NCBI GenBank assembly: GCA_021800275.1
Contig: JAJYZB010000003.1
Span: forward strand, 64,680-128,679
From: a bacterium
GTDB lineage: Bacteria; Vulcanimicrobiota; JABDET01
DNA length: 64,000 nt
Direction: 5' to 3'
Positions 34,255-43,128 of the stretch are shown here, one piece after another; within the stretch, counting starts at the first letter, position 1, and each line of letters starts with the position of its first letter. The position numbers and the translations under genes are program-made. The notes beneath the pieces were generated by a model that saw only the letters and a program-made list of their open reading frames with translations, made no database searches and was not told where the DNA came from.

Positions 34255-35484
34255 ATGTTTTCTTTTAACACAATCCCTGAAATTATTGAGGATATTAAAC
34301 AGGGAAAAATTGTTGTTATTGTGGATGACGCGGATCGAGAAAATGAAGGCGATCTAATCATAGCAGCAGAGAAAGCCACCCCTGAAACTGTAAACTTCAT
34401 GACTCTGTATGGCAGAGGTTTAATTTGCGTTCCAATGGAAGGAACTCGATTAGATGATCTTCATATTCCTCCCATGACCTGGAAATCCACAGACCCAAGA
34501 GGAACGGCTTTTTCAGTGAGTGTTGAAGCAAAACATAAAACAACCACTGGAATTTCAACTTATGATCGAGCTTCCACAATCCTGACTTTAATTGATCCTA
34601 AAACAAAACCTGCTGATCTAAACATGCCTGGACATACTTTTCCACTGCGAGCAAGACCAGGGGGAGTTCTTCAAAGAGTGGGTCATACAGAAGCAGCCGT
34701 TGATTTTGCCAAGCTGGCAGGACTTTATCCTGCAGGGGTTATCTGTGAGATCTTAAACCCTGATGGGACCATGGCAAGAGTGCCTGAGTTAATGGAGTTT
34801 TCTAAAAAACATGGACTAAAGATCGGAACCATTGCAGATCTGGTCAAATACAGAATGAAGCGAGAAAAATTAATCAAAAAAGTGGCTCAAGCCAAACTCC
34901 CTACTCAATACGGTGAATTTGATATTCATGCTTATGCCACAACCTTTCCGCCAGAGCAGCATCATGTAGCTCTGGTCAAGGGAGAAATTGATGAACAAGA
35001 TCCAATTTTAGTTCGAGTTCACTCTGAATGTTTAACAGGGGATGTTTTTGAGAGCACAAGATGTGACTGTGGGGAACAATTAGAAAAAGCGATGGCTTTA
35101 ATTCAGTATCGAGGGAGAGGAGTTTTGATTTACATGAAACAGGAAGGGAGAGGGATTGGACTGTTAAATAAGATAATCGCTTACTCTCTCCAGGATCAAG
35201 GGTTAGACACAGTGGAAGCCAATGAAAAACTTGGCTTTAAGGCAGACCTTAGAGATTATGGAGTTGGGGCGCAAATCCTCAGGGATTTAGGAGTTCGAAA
35301 AATGGAACTGCTGACAAACAATCCTAAAAAAGTGGTTGGGCTTGAAGGGTATGGACTTACCATTGTCAGTCAACTTCCTATTGAGGTTCCCCCCAATGCA
35401 AACAACCTGAGATACTTAATGACAAAGCGAAACAAACTGGGACACAAGATTCTGCAAGAACATTCAGACACACTAGAAATTTAA
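34255..35484 (+). CDS. ribBA: Bifunctional 3,4-dihydroxy-2-butanone-4-phosphate synthase / GTP cyclohydrolase II
   Basis: The 409-residue protein carries the DHBP synthase domain at residues 1-200, with [20 protein letters not shown] and [14 protein letters not shown], and the GTP cyclohydrolase II domain at about 205-400, with [18 protein letters not shown] (zinc Cys residues) and [15 protein letters not shown]. Together they make the pyrimidine and the four-carbon precursors of riboflavin. Fusion is common in many bacterial groups. The start is 11 bp after the retropepsin-like gene, so the three genes are likely co-transcribed. Confidence 0.98.
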   Translation: MFSFNTIPEIIEDIKQGKIVVIVDDADRENEGDLIIAAEKATPETVNFMTLYGRGLICVPMEGTRLDDLHIPPMTWKSTDPRGTAFSVSVEAKHKTTTGISTYDRASTILTLIDPKTKPADLNMPGHTFPLRARPGGVLQRVGHTEAAVDFAKLAGLYPAGVICEILNPDGTMARVPELMEFSKKHGLKIGTIADLVKYRMKREKLIKKVAQAKLPTQYGEFDIHAYATTFPPEQHHVALVKGEIDEQDPILVRVHSECLTGDVFESTRCDCGEQLEKAMALIQYRGRGVLIYMKQEGRGIGLLNKIIAYSLQDQGLDTVEANEKLGFKADLRDYGVGAQILRDLGVRKMELLTNNPKKVVGLEGYGLTIVSQLPIEVPPNANNLRYLMTKRNKLGHKILQEHSDTLEI

Positions 35485-35601
35485 CTAATCGCGGCCCATA
35501 TCCAGAACCCCAGATGAACCACCCATTGTTTCAGCGCGAGGAAATATCAATATGGAAACAAGCAGAGGAGTAGCATCCTTTTTGTCTAAAGAGTGAATTA
35601 C

Positions 35602-35676
<75 letters not shown>

Positions 35677-35725
35677 GTGACTCAGAGTCGAACAGACATG
35701 ACATCCGATTGAACAGCTAAAGATT

Positions 35726-36277
35726 CTATCCTTGAGCCTTAAAATGATTGTCAATCGAATATAAAATAAATGGAAGACTTAAAGTTCTTAAAGCCACTTC
35801 TTCTTCATGTCTTTGAAGTCCAGGAAATAATTTTGCCATCAGAGGATCTGAAACCAGCCCCTTTATTCCAAAAGGAGCCATCAGTTTTCGAGATAAAGAA
35901 GCAAAACTTACGGCATTCCATTGATTCTGGGCTTCAGGAACATATAAATTATTTAAATTGACATCAGCCAGGCTCTGAACATTGACTTTTTCTCCAACGA
36001 TAACTTCAGGAGTAATGATTTCAGGAGTTATGGTTTCAAGTGAAACATCCTGCATGCTGACAGGTGATAGGGTTACTATCGTTGGAGTAACAATCTGCAT
36101 CTGAACTGTTTGCAGTGTAACACGGCTCAATGAAACCCTTTGTGGAGTAACAATGATGGGAGTAACAACTTCAAATCCTGCAGCATAAGACTTCCTGATC
36201 TGGAAAACAAAAAACAATGTTAACGCAAGAAAAAGAACCGTAAAACTTTTAAGCCATTTGCCATTTTTCATAATCAT
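35726..36277 (-). CDS. Secreted protein built of proline-type pentapeptide repeats
   Basis: From the ATG at 36277 (GAGGG site five bases upstream; a longer start is less likely) the 183-residue protein begins with a signal peptide (KNGKWLKSF, a hydrophobic run, SYA-A). Residues about 37-115 show a strict five-residue period: a V/I/L at one position, T/S next, P/L/M next, with about sixteen units such as IVTPx, RVSLS and DVSLE. This spacing is that of pentapeptide-repeat beta-helices (usual unit A-D/N-L-x-x), but here with Val and often Pro. A C-terminal region of about 70 residues has no recognised domain. It lies downstream of yvcK but has its own promoter-like sequence. Exported; role unknown. 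Confidence 0.7.
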   Translation of the reverse strand: MIMKNGKWLKSFTVLFLALTLFFVFQIRKSYAAGFEVVTPIIVTPQRVSLSRVTLQTVQMQIVTPTIVTLSPVSMQDVSLETITPEIITPEVIVGEKVNVQSLADVNLNNLYVPEAQNQWNAVSFASLSRKLMAPFGIKGLVSDPLMAKLFPGLQRHEEEVALRTLSLPFILYSIDNHFKAQG

Positions 36278-36295
36278 CACCGCCCTCTGATTATG

Positions 36296-36315
36296 ATTAT
36301 ACCACAAACGTTTGT
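36296..36315 (-). promoter_or_regulatory. Promoter with an overlapping palindromic operator for the pentapeptide-repeat gene
   Basis: On the minus strand a perfect -10 TATAAT lies at 36301-36296, about 19 bases before the start codon. A perfect 12-bp palindrome, ACAAACGTTTGT, at 36304-36315 sits in the spacer between -10 and -35. No clear -35 box is seen, so a palindrome-binding activator or repressor is likely. Confidence 0.45.
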
Positions 36316-36345
36316 TAAATAAACTAACAAAAATTTGATAAAATG

Positions 36346-37674
36346 TTAAAGTTTAGAGGGTTCAAGCAGCTGTACCTCTTGTTTTCCAGGGCTGCGGTAT
36401 AATCCTTCCATAATGACCTTGATAAGAGATAGGGCAAGCTTTTTGGGGTCATGTCTAATGAGATCGGTCTCATTAATAAGTGGAAGAGCAATGGGTTTAA
36501 TCCCCATTTTTTCTATCTTATCCTGATCTGGAAGCACAAATCCTCCTCCTTTCTCTTCATACTTGGCATTCATGGCAGGGCTGGGAACAAGCGTATTGAT
36601 CAGAGCATACTCTACTAATTTTTCTCCAAATTGCTGGACAAAAACTTCTAAATGCTGGGATGCCGTAAAACCGCTCGTTTCTCCGGGCTGGGTCATGCAG
36701 TTGCACACAAAAATTTTAATGGCGGGAGAGTTCTGAATCGCTTCTACCATTTTTCCAATCAAAAGATTAGGCATAATACTGGTGTATAGAGAGCCAGGTC
36801 CGTACACAATAGCATCTGCTTCTTTAATGGCTTGAATCACTTCATCAACAGGTTTTGGAGATCTAGGTTTCAAAAAAATTCTTCGGATTGGTCTCTGCTT
36901 TTCTCCAATCTTGGATTCTCCTTCGATTAAAGTTCCGTCATCCAGTTCAGCGCAGAGAGTAACTGTATCTAAAGTAGATGGGAGAACCGTTCCCCGAATT
37001 GCCAAAACTCGACTGGATTCTTTGATTCCCTGCAAAAAATCCCCTGTTGTCCCTGTCATAGCCACAAGAAATAAATTTCCAAAACTGTGGCCTTCAAGTC
37101 CATTTCCTTCTTCAAAGCGATACTGCAAAAGTTCTCCCAGCAGTTCTGAATCAGCCAGAGCAGCAATGCAATTTCGGATGTCCCCAGGGGGGAGAACTCC
37201 TAACTCTTTTCTCAACCTTCCCGATGAGCCTCCATCATCTGAAACAGTAACAACTGCCACAATATTACTCGTATATTCCTTTAATCCTCGCAAAAGCGTG
37301 GAAAGCCCTGTTCCTCCCCCAATCACGACAACTTTCAAACCTTTTTTTAAGTTCCTCTGCTGATAAAGAATATCCACAAGAGAATTTTCGTTCTCAGGTT
37401 TTACGGCTGTTAAAATGGAGCGCATCCATCCCCAAATTCCAATCATGATCAAGAAAACTCCAACGACCAAAAATAAAGCGAAAAAAAAATGCAGAGGGAT
37501 CCCTTTAGAAACCTTAAGCGAAATTCCATAAGCCAGCAGCGTGTCTATTAAATGATTGACAGGTCCGTTAAAGCAAAGAAGAATGCCAATTGAAAATATC
37601 AACACTCCTGCCAGGCACAAAAAAATCCATCTTTTAATACCCATTCCTAAATAAAACCACTTTAAAAATTTCAT
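36346..37674 (-). CDS. yvcK: YvcK/CofD-family gluconeogenesis factor, membrane-anchored form
   Basis: The 442-residue protein starts with two hydrophobic segments (about 15-35 and 60-90), giving a membrane-anchored variant. The YvcK core follows: VVVIGGGTGLSTLLRGLKEY near 114-133, then VTVSDDGGSSGRLRKELG, a P-loop-like nucleotide site, and GPGSLYTSIMPNL. The family binds UDP-sugars and is needed for growth on gluconeogenic carbon and for cell-wall regulation. It overlaps rapZ by ATGA. Confidence 0.93.
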   Translation of the reverse strand: MKFLKWFYLGMGIKRWIFLCLAGVLIFSIGILLCFNGPVNHLIDTLLAYGISLKVSKGIPLHFFFALFLVVGVFLIMIGIWGWMRSILTAVKPENENSLVDILYQQRNLKKGLKVVVIGGGTGLSTLLRGLKEYTSNIVAVVTVSDDGGSSGRLRKELGVLPPGDIRNCIAALADSELLGELLQYRFEEGNGLEGHSFGNLFLVAMTGTTGDFLQGIKESSRVLAIRGTVLPSTLDTVTLCAELDDGTLIEGESKIGEKQRPIRRIFLKPRSPKPVDEVIQAIKEADAIVYGPGSLYTSIMPNLLIGKMVEAIQNSPAIKIFVCNCMTQPGETSGFTASQHLEVFVQQFGEKLVEYALINTLVPSPAMNAKYEEKGGGFVLPDQDKIEKMGIKPIALPLINETDLIRHDPKKLALSLIKVIMEGLYRSPGKQEVQLLEPSKL

Positions 37675-38525
37675 CTCTGCAGATCTCTATGCTGAAGGGT
37701 TAAAGGATAGTCTTTTTTTGAAAGAAACTCGTAAATCTCATTTGCGATAGCGATGGACCGATGTCTTCCACCCGTGCAGCCAATAGCCAGTTTTAAATAA
37801 CGCTTCCCATCTCTCTCATACTGCGGCAGAGCAAATTCTATGAATGGCAAAATGTAGCTCAAGAACTGTTTTGTTTCAGGCTGAGACAAAACAAACTTTT
37901 TGACAGGAAGATCATTTCCTGTCAAATGATGAAGTTCTTCTCGATAGTAAGGATTGGGCAAAAATCGAACATCAATCACAAGATCTGCGTCCAGAGGAAT
38001 GCCATATTTATATCCAAAAGAAAAAATGGAAATTTTTAACGGCTTGCCATTTTCGGGCAGAGTATAAAGCGAAGTCAATTCCTCTCTCAGTCTTCGCGGA
38101 GAATAACTCGAAGTGTCTAAAATTTTATGAGCCATTTCCTTCACCCTGGAAAGCATTTTTTTCTCCTGCTGTATGCCCTCCAAAATCCCTCCTGATGGAA
38201 GGAGAGGATGTTTTCTCCTTGTTTCGCTGAATCTTCTGACCAGAATATCGTCATGCGCTTCCAGAAATAAAATCTCAAAAATAAATTTTTCTTTTTTAAT
38301 AAACTCTATTGTGGAAGAGAGGGACTCAGAGAACTCTCCGCCTCTAACATCCATGACAACTGCCACTGAATTGATCTTTTTGTTTGAGCAGTAATCAATA
38401 AGAGGCCGAAGAAGGGTAGAAGGCAGGTTGTCCACGCAGAAAAAATTTAAATCTTCAAATATATGAAGAGCCACTGTTTTGCCTGAACCTGAAAGCCCTG
38501 TGATTAAAACAAATTGTTTTCTCAT
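37671..38525 (-). CDS. rapZ: RapZ/YvcJ nucleotide-binding RNase adapter
   Basis: The 284-residue protein has Walker A GLSGSGKT at residues 10-17, FFCVDNLPSTLLRPL, and the later GCTGGRHRSIAIANEI and FLSKKDYPLTLQHRDL motifs of RapZ. In E. coli it feeds GlmZ to RNase E in response to glucosamine-6-phosphate; in other phyla its partner is YvcK, here its direct downstream neighbour. The ATG at 38525 is preferred over an upstream TTG. Confidence 0.95.
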   Translation of the reverse strand: MRKQFVLITGLSGSGKTVALHIFEDLNFFCVDNLPSTLLRPLIDYCSNKKINSVAVVMDVRGGEFSESLSSTIEFIKKEKFIFEILFLEAHDDILVRRFSETRRKHPLLPSGGILEGIQQEKKMLSRVKEMAHKILDTSSYSPRRLREELTSLYTLPENGKPLKISIFSFGYKYGIPLDADLVIDVRFLPNPYYREELHHLTGNDLPVKKFVLSQPETKQFLSYILPFIEFALPQYERDGKRYLKLAIGCTGGRHRSIAIANEIYEFLSKKDYPLTLQHRDLQR

Positions 38526-38664
38526 CTTAACGAACAAGGGTTAAGCAGCAGCGAAAATCAGCACTCGAAATTTCAGTCTCGAAGTTAAAGAGGCGTCTTG
38601 TCATGACGATTCCGTAATCAATCTCTATGTTATGCTGCAATGTTCTTCTCTGCGGAGCGCCATT

Positions 38665-40512
38665 TTACCTTTTCGAACTTTCTGCTGCAATCATTTCAGC
38701 TGTGGCTATTGAACATTTTAAAAGTCTAGCAATCTCATCTATACTGGAACTCTTAATTTGATCCAGAGAATGATAGGTTTCCAGGAGTTTTTTCACCCGC
38801 TTTTTACCGATCCCTGGGATCGCCTCAAAACTGGACTCTGTCATTTTTTTGTCTCTTTTGGTTTTATGAAAAGTAATGGCAAATCGATGGGATTCATCTC
38901 GAACGTGCTGCAGCAGTTTTAGGACAGGATTCGTCTTTAAAAGTCTTACTGGGTCAGACAGGGACGGCAGATATATTTCCTCTTCCTGCTTAGCCAGGCT
39001 TATGATAGGTATATCTTCCCTGGAGAATTGTTTCAAGACTTTCACCCCAACAGACAACTGTCCTTTTCCCCCATCCAGCAAAATTAAATCTGGCTTTTGA
39101 GAGAAACTCTCATCCTCATCCACATCATTTAAGCGCTGCAATCTCCGAACAAGCATTTCTTCCATCATCGCAAAATCATCGGGAGTGGCTTTGGAACGAA
39201 TGGTAAATTTGCGGTAATGTTTCTTTTCTGAATTTCCTCCAATAAAAACAACCATAGAACCCACAGATTCTCTACCAAAAAGGGTAGAAATGTCATATCC
39301 TTCAATACGAAAAGGAAGATTGGGAAGGTTGAACAATTTTTGAAGAGATTCAAGAACCTCAAGCTTTCCTTTCAATCTTTCGTCTTTTGACAAATAGATT
39401 GTCAGATCATGCGCCGCATTTTTCAAAAGCAAATCCAAAAGTTTTTTTCTCCCTCCTTTTTGGGGAATCTCCAGATGAACCTGATGTCCTGACTTCTGGC
39501 TCAAGAAATCCTCCAGAAGCTTACCATCATTAAGTTCATTAGGAATAAAAATATGCGGAGGAATAAATTCGGAATTTTGATAATGCTGACGTATGAATGC
39601 AGACAAAGATTCATCTGACAGGATTTCTGCTGATTCAAAAGCAAACTGCTCTTTTTTTATCAAGTTTCCGCTTCTGACGTGGAAAATTTCTGCAGAACCT
39701 ATTCCTTTTTCTACAATGACCCCCACATAATCTTCATCCGATTCAGATATGCCCGCCACTTTTTGCTTAAATAGCGCATTTTTAACGCCTTCCATTTGAT
39801 CTCGAATAAAAGCCGCTTTTTCGAATTCTAAATTTTGAGCCGCTTTTTCCATGGCAGTGGTCAATTCTCGAATCAGAGGCTCTTTTTTACCTTCCAGAAA
39901 TTGAATGACATTTTTTGCTTTTTCCTGGTATTCACCCTGAGTGACAGCAGCAATGCAGGGGGCTGAACATTCCTTTAAGTGATAATAAAGGCAAACTCTT
40001 TCATGTCCTGTGATTTTCATGGTGCATGAACGAATTTGAAAAATCTTTCGAATCGCTTTTAATGCCTGCTTCATAGCTGAACTAGAGACGTAAGGTCCAA
40101 AATAATGACTCCCATCCTCCTCTTTTTTTCTAACAATGGTCAAGTAAGGGAATGGATCTTTTGAAACCAATTTTATGTAAGGGAAGCGCTTGTCGTCCCT
40201 GAATCGGACATTAAAAGGAGGATGGTGTTCTTTAATGAGATTATACTCCAGCAAAAGCGCTTCCATTTCAGAATCGCATAGGATATATTCCAGGTCATTA
40301 ATTTTACTGACTAATAGCTGCAGCCTCGGGTTTTGACTTTCCCCAAAAGATTGTTTTTGAAAATAAGAATGCACTCGGTTCCACAGGATCCGCGCTTTAC
40401 CAATGTAAAGGATTTCGCCTCGCGAATCTTTAAAAAGGTAAACTCCCGGCTTTAAAGGAAGGGAATTTAACTTCTCAACTAGCTCGCTCTGTGGAACAAG
40501 ATAGTTTTCCAT
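38665..40512 (-). CDS. uvrC: UvrABC excinuclease subunit C
   Basis: The 615-residue protein has the N-terminal GIY-YIG nuclease (PGVYLFKDSRGEILYIGKA), which makes the 3' cut, and a UVR domain (MEKAAQNLEFEKAAFIRDQM) near 210-235. The endonuclease domain follows with GYDISTLFGRESVGSMVVFIGG and DLILLDGGKGQLSVG. The helix-hairpin-helix end (IPGIGKKRVKKLLE) binds DNA. Its start overlaps the upstream protease gene by 34 bp. Confidence 0.97.
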   Translation of the reverse strand: MENYLVPQSELVEKLNSLPLKPGVYLFKDSRGEILYIGKARILWNRVHSYFQKQSFGESQNPRLQLLVSKINDLEYILCDSEMEALLLEYNLIKEHHPPFNVRFRDDKRFPYIKLVSKDPFPYLTIVRKKEEDGSHYFGPYVSSSAMKQALKAIRKIFQIRSCTMKITGHERVCLYYHLKECSAPCIAAVTQGEYQEKAKNVIQFLEGKKEPLIRELTTAMEKAAQNLEFEKAAFIRDQMEGVKNALFKQKVAGISESDEDYVGVIVEKGIGSAEIFHVRSGNLIKKEQFAFESAEILSDESLSAFIRQHYQNSEFIPPHIFIPNELNDGKLLEDFLSQKSGHQVHLEIPQKGGRKKLLDLLLKNAAHDLTIYLSKDERLKGKLEVLESLQKLFNLPNLPFRIEGYDISTLFGRESVGSMVVFIGGNSEKKHYRKFTIRSKATPDDFAMMEEMLVRRLQRLNDVDEDESFSQKPDLILLDGGKGQLSVGVKVLKQFSREDIPIISLAKQEEEIYLPSLSDPVRLLKTNPVLKLLQHVRDESHRFAITFHKTKRDKKMTESSFEAIPGIGKKRVKKLLETYHSLDQIKSSSIDEIARLLKCSIATAEMIAAESSKR

Positions 40513-41930
40513 GAAACTTCTTTAAGTTGGGACCTGGAAAGAATATGAGGGCGATAATGATCTTTAATCTCTCGCTCTAACAAATGCACCGCTTTCTGGA
40601 GTTGAATATCTTTTACTCCTCCAAAAGCATGGCCTTGCATAGGAATAACAATGTTAGGAGTTATTCCTATTTTATTAACATCATGGCCCGCAGGGGTTTC
40701 ATAATGAGCAATCGTAATTTTAGCTGCTCCCCGATTAGGAAGGGGAATGACATTTTGGACGCTTCCTTTACCATAGGTCCTGGTTCCAATAACAACAGCT
40801 CTTTTGTAATCCTGGAGAGCCCCTGACGTAATTTCGGAAGCGCTTGCGGTAAATTCATTCACCAGAACAGCCATGGGAAAATCAGGTTGAATTCCTCCTT
40901 TTGTTCGGTAAGTTTCAATCCGACCATATCGGGCATGCACTGATACAACAGAATCTCCTTCAGGAAGGAATTGACTGCACACGTCAATAGCTGCTGTAAC
41001 CTCCCCTCCTCCATTATCTCTCAGATCCAGGATATATGCTTTTGCTCCTTTTGCTTCAAGGCGCCGCAGTGCTTTTCTTAACTCGCTCCCAGTGCTTGAA
41101 CCAAAGTCAAAAAGTCTAACATAGGCAATATTTCCATCTAAAAGTTTATAGGAAACACTGGGTACATGGATTAAAGCCCGTTCAATTTTGACTTGAGTTT
41201 CTTTAGAAGAATGTCTGTGTCTAATCGTTAAAATCACCGAAGAGCCAATGGGTCCCCTAATTCTGTGCTGAGCTTCGACCAAAGTAATTCCTTTTGTTGA
41301 TTTTCCATTAATATCCAGAATAGAGTCTCCTGGCTTTAAACCAGCTTTCCACGCAGGAGTTCCTCGAATCGGTTCTATCACTATCAACTGATTCCCCACT
41401 TTAGCAATGCCAATATAAATTCCAATGCCTCCAAAATCTCCCCCATTCATCATTTCAAAAAGGGACTTAAACTCGCGAGGAGTCATATAAACAGTGAAAG
41501 GATCTCCTGTTACGTTAAACATTCCGTTTAAAGCAGCAGTCATCAATTTATCCTCAGGCTTTCTCTTTATTTTTCTTCTAACTTTGTCATAAGTCTGCTG
41601 GAAAGCGCTGTTAAACAACTCTAGATCGAGCTGCGAATTACGATATAATCGAGGAGTAGAGACATGATAGGGAATTCTCTTTTGAACCAGATAAACGTTC
41701 ATTCCCTTTATGGCTCCAGCAATTAAATTTTTAGGCTTTAATGGGTAAAGATAGCTTGTAAGCAAATCATCATAACAGTTCGCAAAAGTTCTGCTTGTTG
41801 TAGGTGTTTCGGTAAAACTGGAAGCAAAGAGCTTTCTGTGATAAATCTGAGCCAGCCAGAGAAGCCCTGTCAGCACCGCGAAAACAAAAATGAACTTTAC
41901 CGCTGTTTTTTTCTTATTCAAAAAATCCAC
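40479..41930 (-). CDS. ctpA: C-terminal processing peptidase (S41, CtpA/Prc family)
   Basis: The 483-residue protein has an N-terminal membrane segment (VKFIFVFAVLTGLLWLAQIYH) and a PDZ domain near 150-235 containing GGDFGGIGIYIGI and LKPGDSILDINGKSTKG. The S41 catalytic domain carries Ser in NEFTASASEITSGAL and Lys in GTRTYGKGSVQNVIPL, plus YILDLRDNGGG. It trims periplasmic proteins. The 34-bp overlap with uvrC suggests they are translated together. Confidence 0.95.
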   Translation of the reverse strand: MDFLNKKKTAVKFIFVFAVLTGLLWLAQIYHRKLFASSFTETPTTSRTFANCYDDLLTSYLYPLKPKNLIAGAIKGMNVYLVQKRIPYHVSTPRLYRNSQLDLELFNSAFQQTYDKVRRKIKRKPEDKLMTAALNGMFNVTGDPFTVYMTPREFKSLFEMMNGGDFGGIGIYIGIAKVGNQLIVIEPIRGTPAWKAGLKPGDSILDINGKSTKGITLVEAQHRIRGPIGSSVILTIRHRHSSKETQVKIERALIHVPSVSYKLLDGNIAYVRLFDFGSSTGSELRKALRRLEAKGAKAYILDLRDNGGGEVTAAIDVCSQFLPEGDSVVSVHARYGRIETYRTKGGIQPDFPMAVLVNEFTASASEITSGALQDYKRAVVIGTRTYGKGSVQNVIPLPNRGAAKITIAHYETPAGHDVNKIGITPNIVIPMQGHAFGGVKDIQLQKAVHLLEREIKDHYRPHILSRSQLKEVSWKTILFHRAS

Positions 41931-42042
41931 CCCTTTTCATGATTCTACGCTTTTGACAAAAAACAAAACGCCTGAATACTAAAAGCGCCACGCAGTATTC
42001 ATCTGACAATAACTTCTCTTTTTTGCATCTAAAACCTGCTCC

Positions 42043-43128
42043 TCAGTTCTTAATCAAGCCATAGGCTTCTACTAAATTCTCTGCAGCCTTTGTCTGAATC
42101 AGAGGGACAGTAATATTTAAGCGTTGTTTGAGAGATTCTCTCTGCTCCCATACCTCAGACAATAAACTCAAAAATTTTTCCCTATCCAGATCACTCCATG
42201 AAATCCAGGGAAAATTCAAAGACTGGGCATACTGCTTTACTTTAGGATCATACGCAATTCCACCAAATGGAACCCGACAGAGAGAAGAGAACACTAAAGC
42301 ATGATACCTCATTCCGATCAGAAACTCAAAATTGGAGATAATATTCAGAAATTCTTGCGGAAGAAGGGGATCAGTGATACAGAGGGATGGGACAGAAACT
42401 TCTTTCTGGAGAGTTAGCATGATCCCATTATCCATGCTGCTCTGAAATGATAAAAGAACGGGAATTAAAGACATCGAGTTCGAAAATTCAGAAATAGCTT
42501 TTCCCAACAGGGGCAGGAGAGGCGAAATTCCATTCCAGTTCCTAAGTACAATTCCATAACATTTTCCTTTCTTAATTCCATATTTTTCTGACAAGGCATC
42601 TGTTTTTAAGGCAAGGTTAGAGTCTAATAAAAATGCCATATCAGCGGTTACATCAATCTGTTTTCTAACACCAAGCTCCTGCAGCAGTTTCTTGGATTCC
42701 TGATCCCTCACTGTAATTTTATCCACGAAATGATTTAAAACTAACTTTGTATAAAATTTTCCTCTTTTCGTTTGAATAGGACCAATTCCTTGAGCAAAAA
42801 TCATGGTTTTCTTCCTCAAACACTTAGCTAAAAAGGGGATTCTCAAATAATAAATTAAACTTTTTAAACTGGTTACATCCTGCAGAAGGCCGCCTCCGCC
42901 GCTGAGAACCAACTCGGATTTTCCAATACCACCAAAGATGCCGCCGAGTTTTTTCCTGTCGAATGTTTCGATATTCAACCAGGAAGATGTTTTTTCTGGG
43001 GTATGACTGAGCGCCATCGGAATAAGCCCGGCTTTTTTAATTCCTTCCACAGATGCCTGTAAAATAGCCTCATCTCCTGTATTCCCAAAACCATAATATC
43101 CTGAAAAAAGAACTTTCCGGCTTTTCAA
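42043..43128 (-). CDS. csaB: CsaB-like polysaccharide pyruvyltransferase
   Basis: The 361-residue protein starts with VLFSGYYGFGNTGDEAILQA, the hallmark of CsaB, and has SGGGGLLQDVT, IFAQGIGPI and GMRYHALVFS further on. CsaB pyruvylates a cell-wall polysaccharide so that SLH-domain proteins can bind it. It overlaps ugd by ATGA, so the two act on the same envelope sugar pathway. Confidence 0.93.
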   Translation of the reverse strand: MKSRKVLFSGYYGFGNTGDEAILQASVEGIKKAGLIPMALSHTPEKTSSWLNIETFDRKKLGGIFGGIGKSELVLSGGGGLLQDVTSLKSLIYYLRIPFLAKCLRKKTMIFAQGIGPIQTKRGKFYTKLVLNHFVDKITVRDQESKKLLQELGVRKQIDVTADMAFLLDSNLALKTDALSEKYGIKKGKCYGIVLRNWNGISPLLPLLGKAISEFSNSMSLIPVLLSFQSSMDNGIMLTLQKEVSVPSLCITDPLLPQEFLNIISNFEFLIGMRYHALVFSSLCRVPFGGIAYDPKVKQYAQSLNFPWISWSDLDREKFLSLLSEVWEQRESLKQRLNITVPLIQTKAAENLVEAYGLIKN

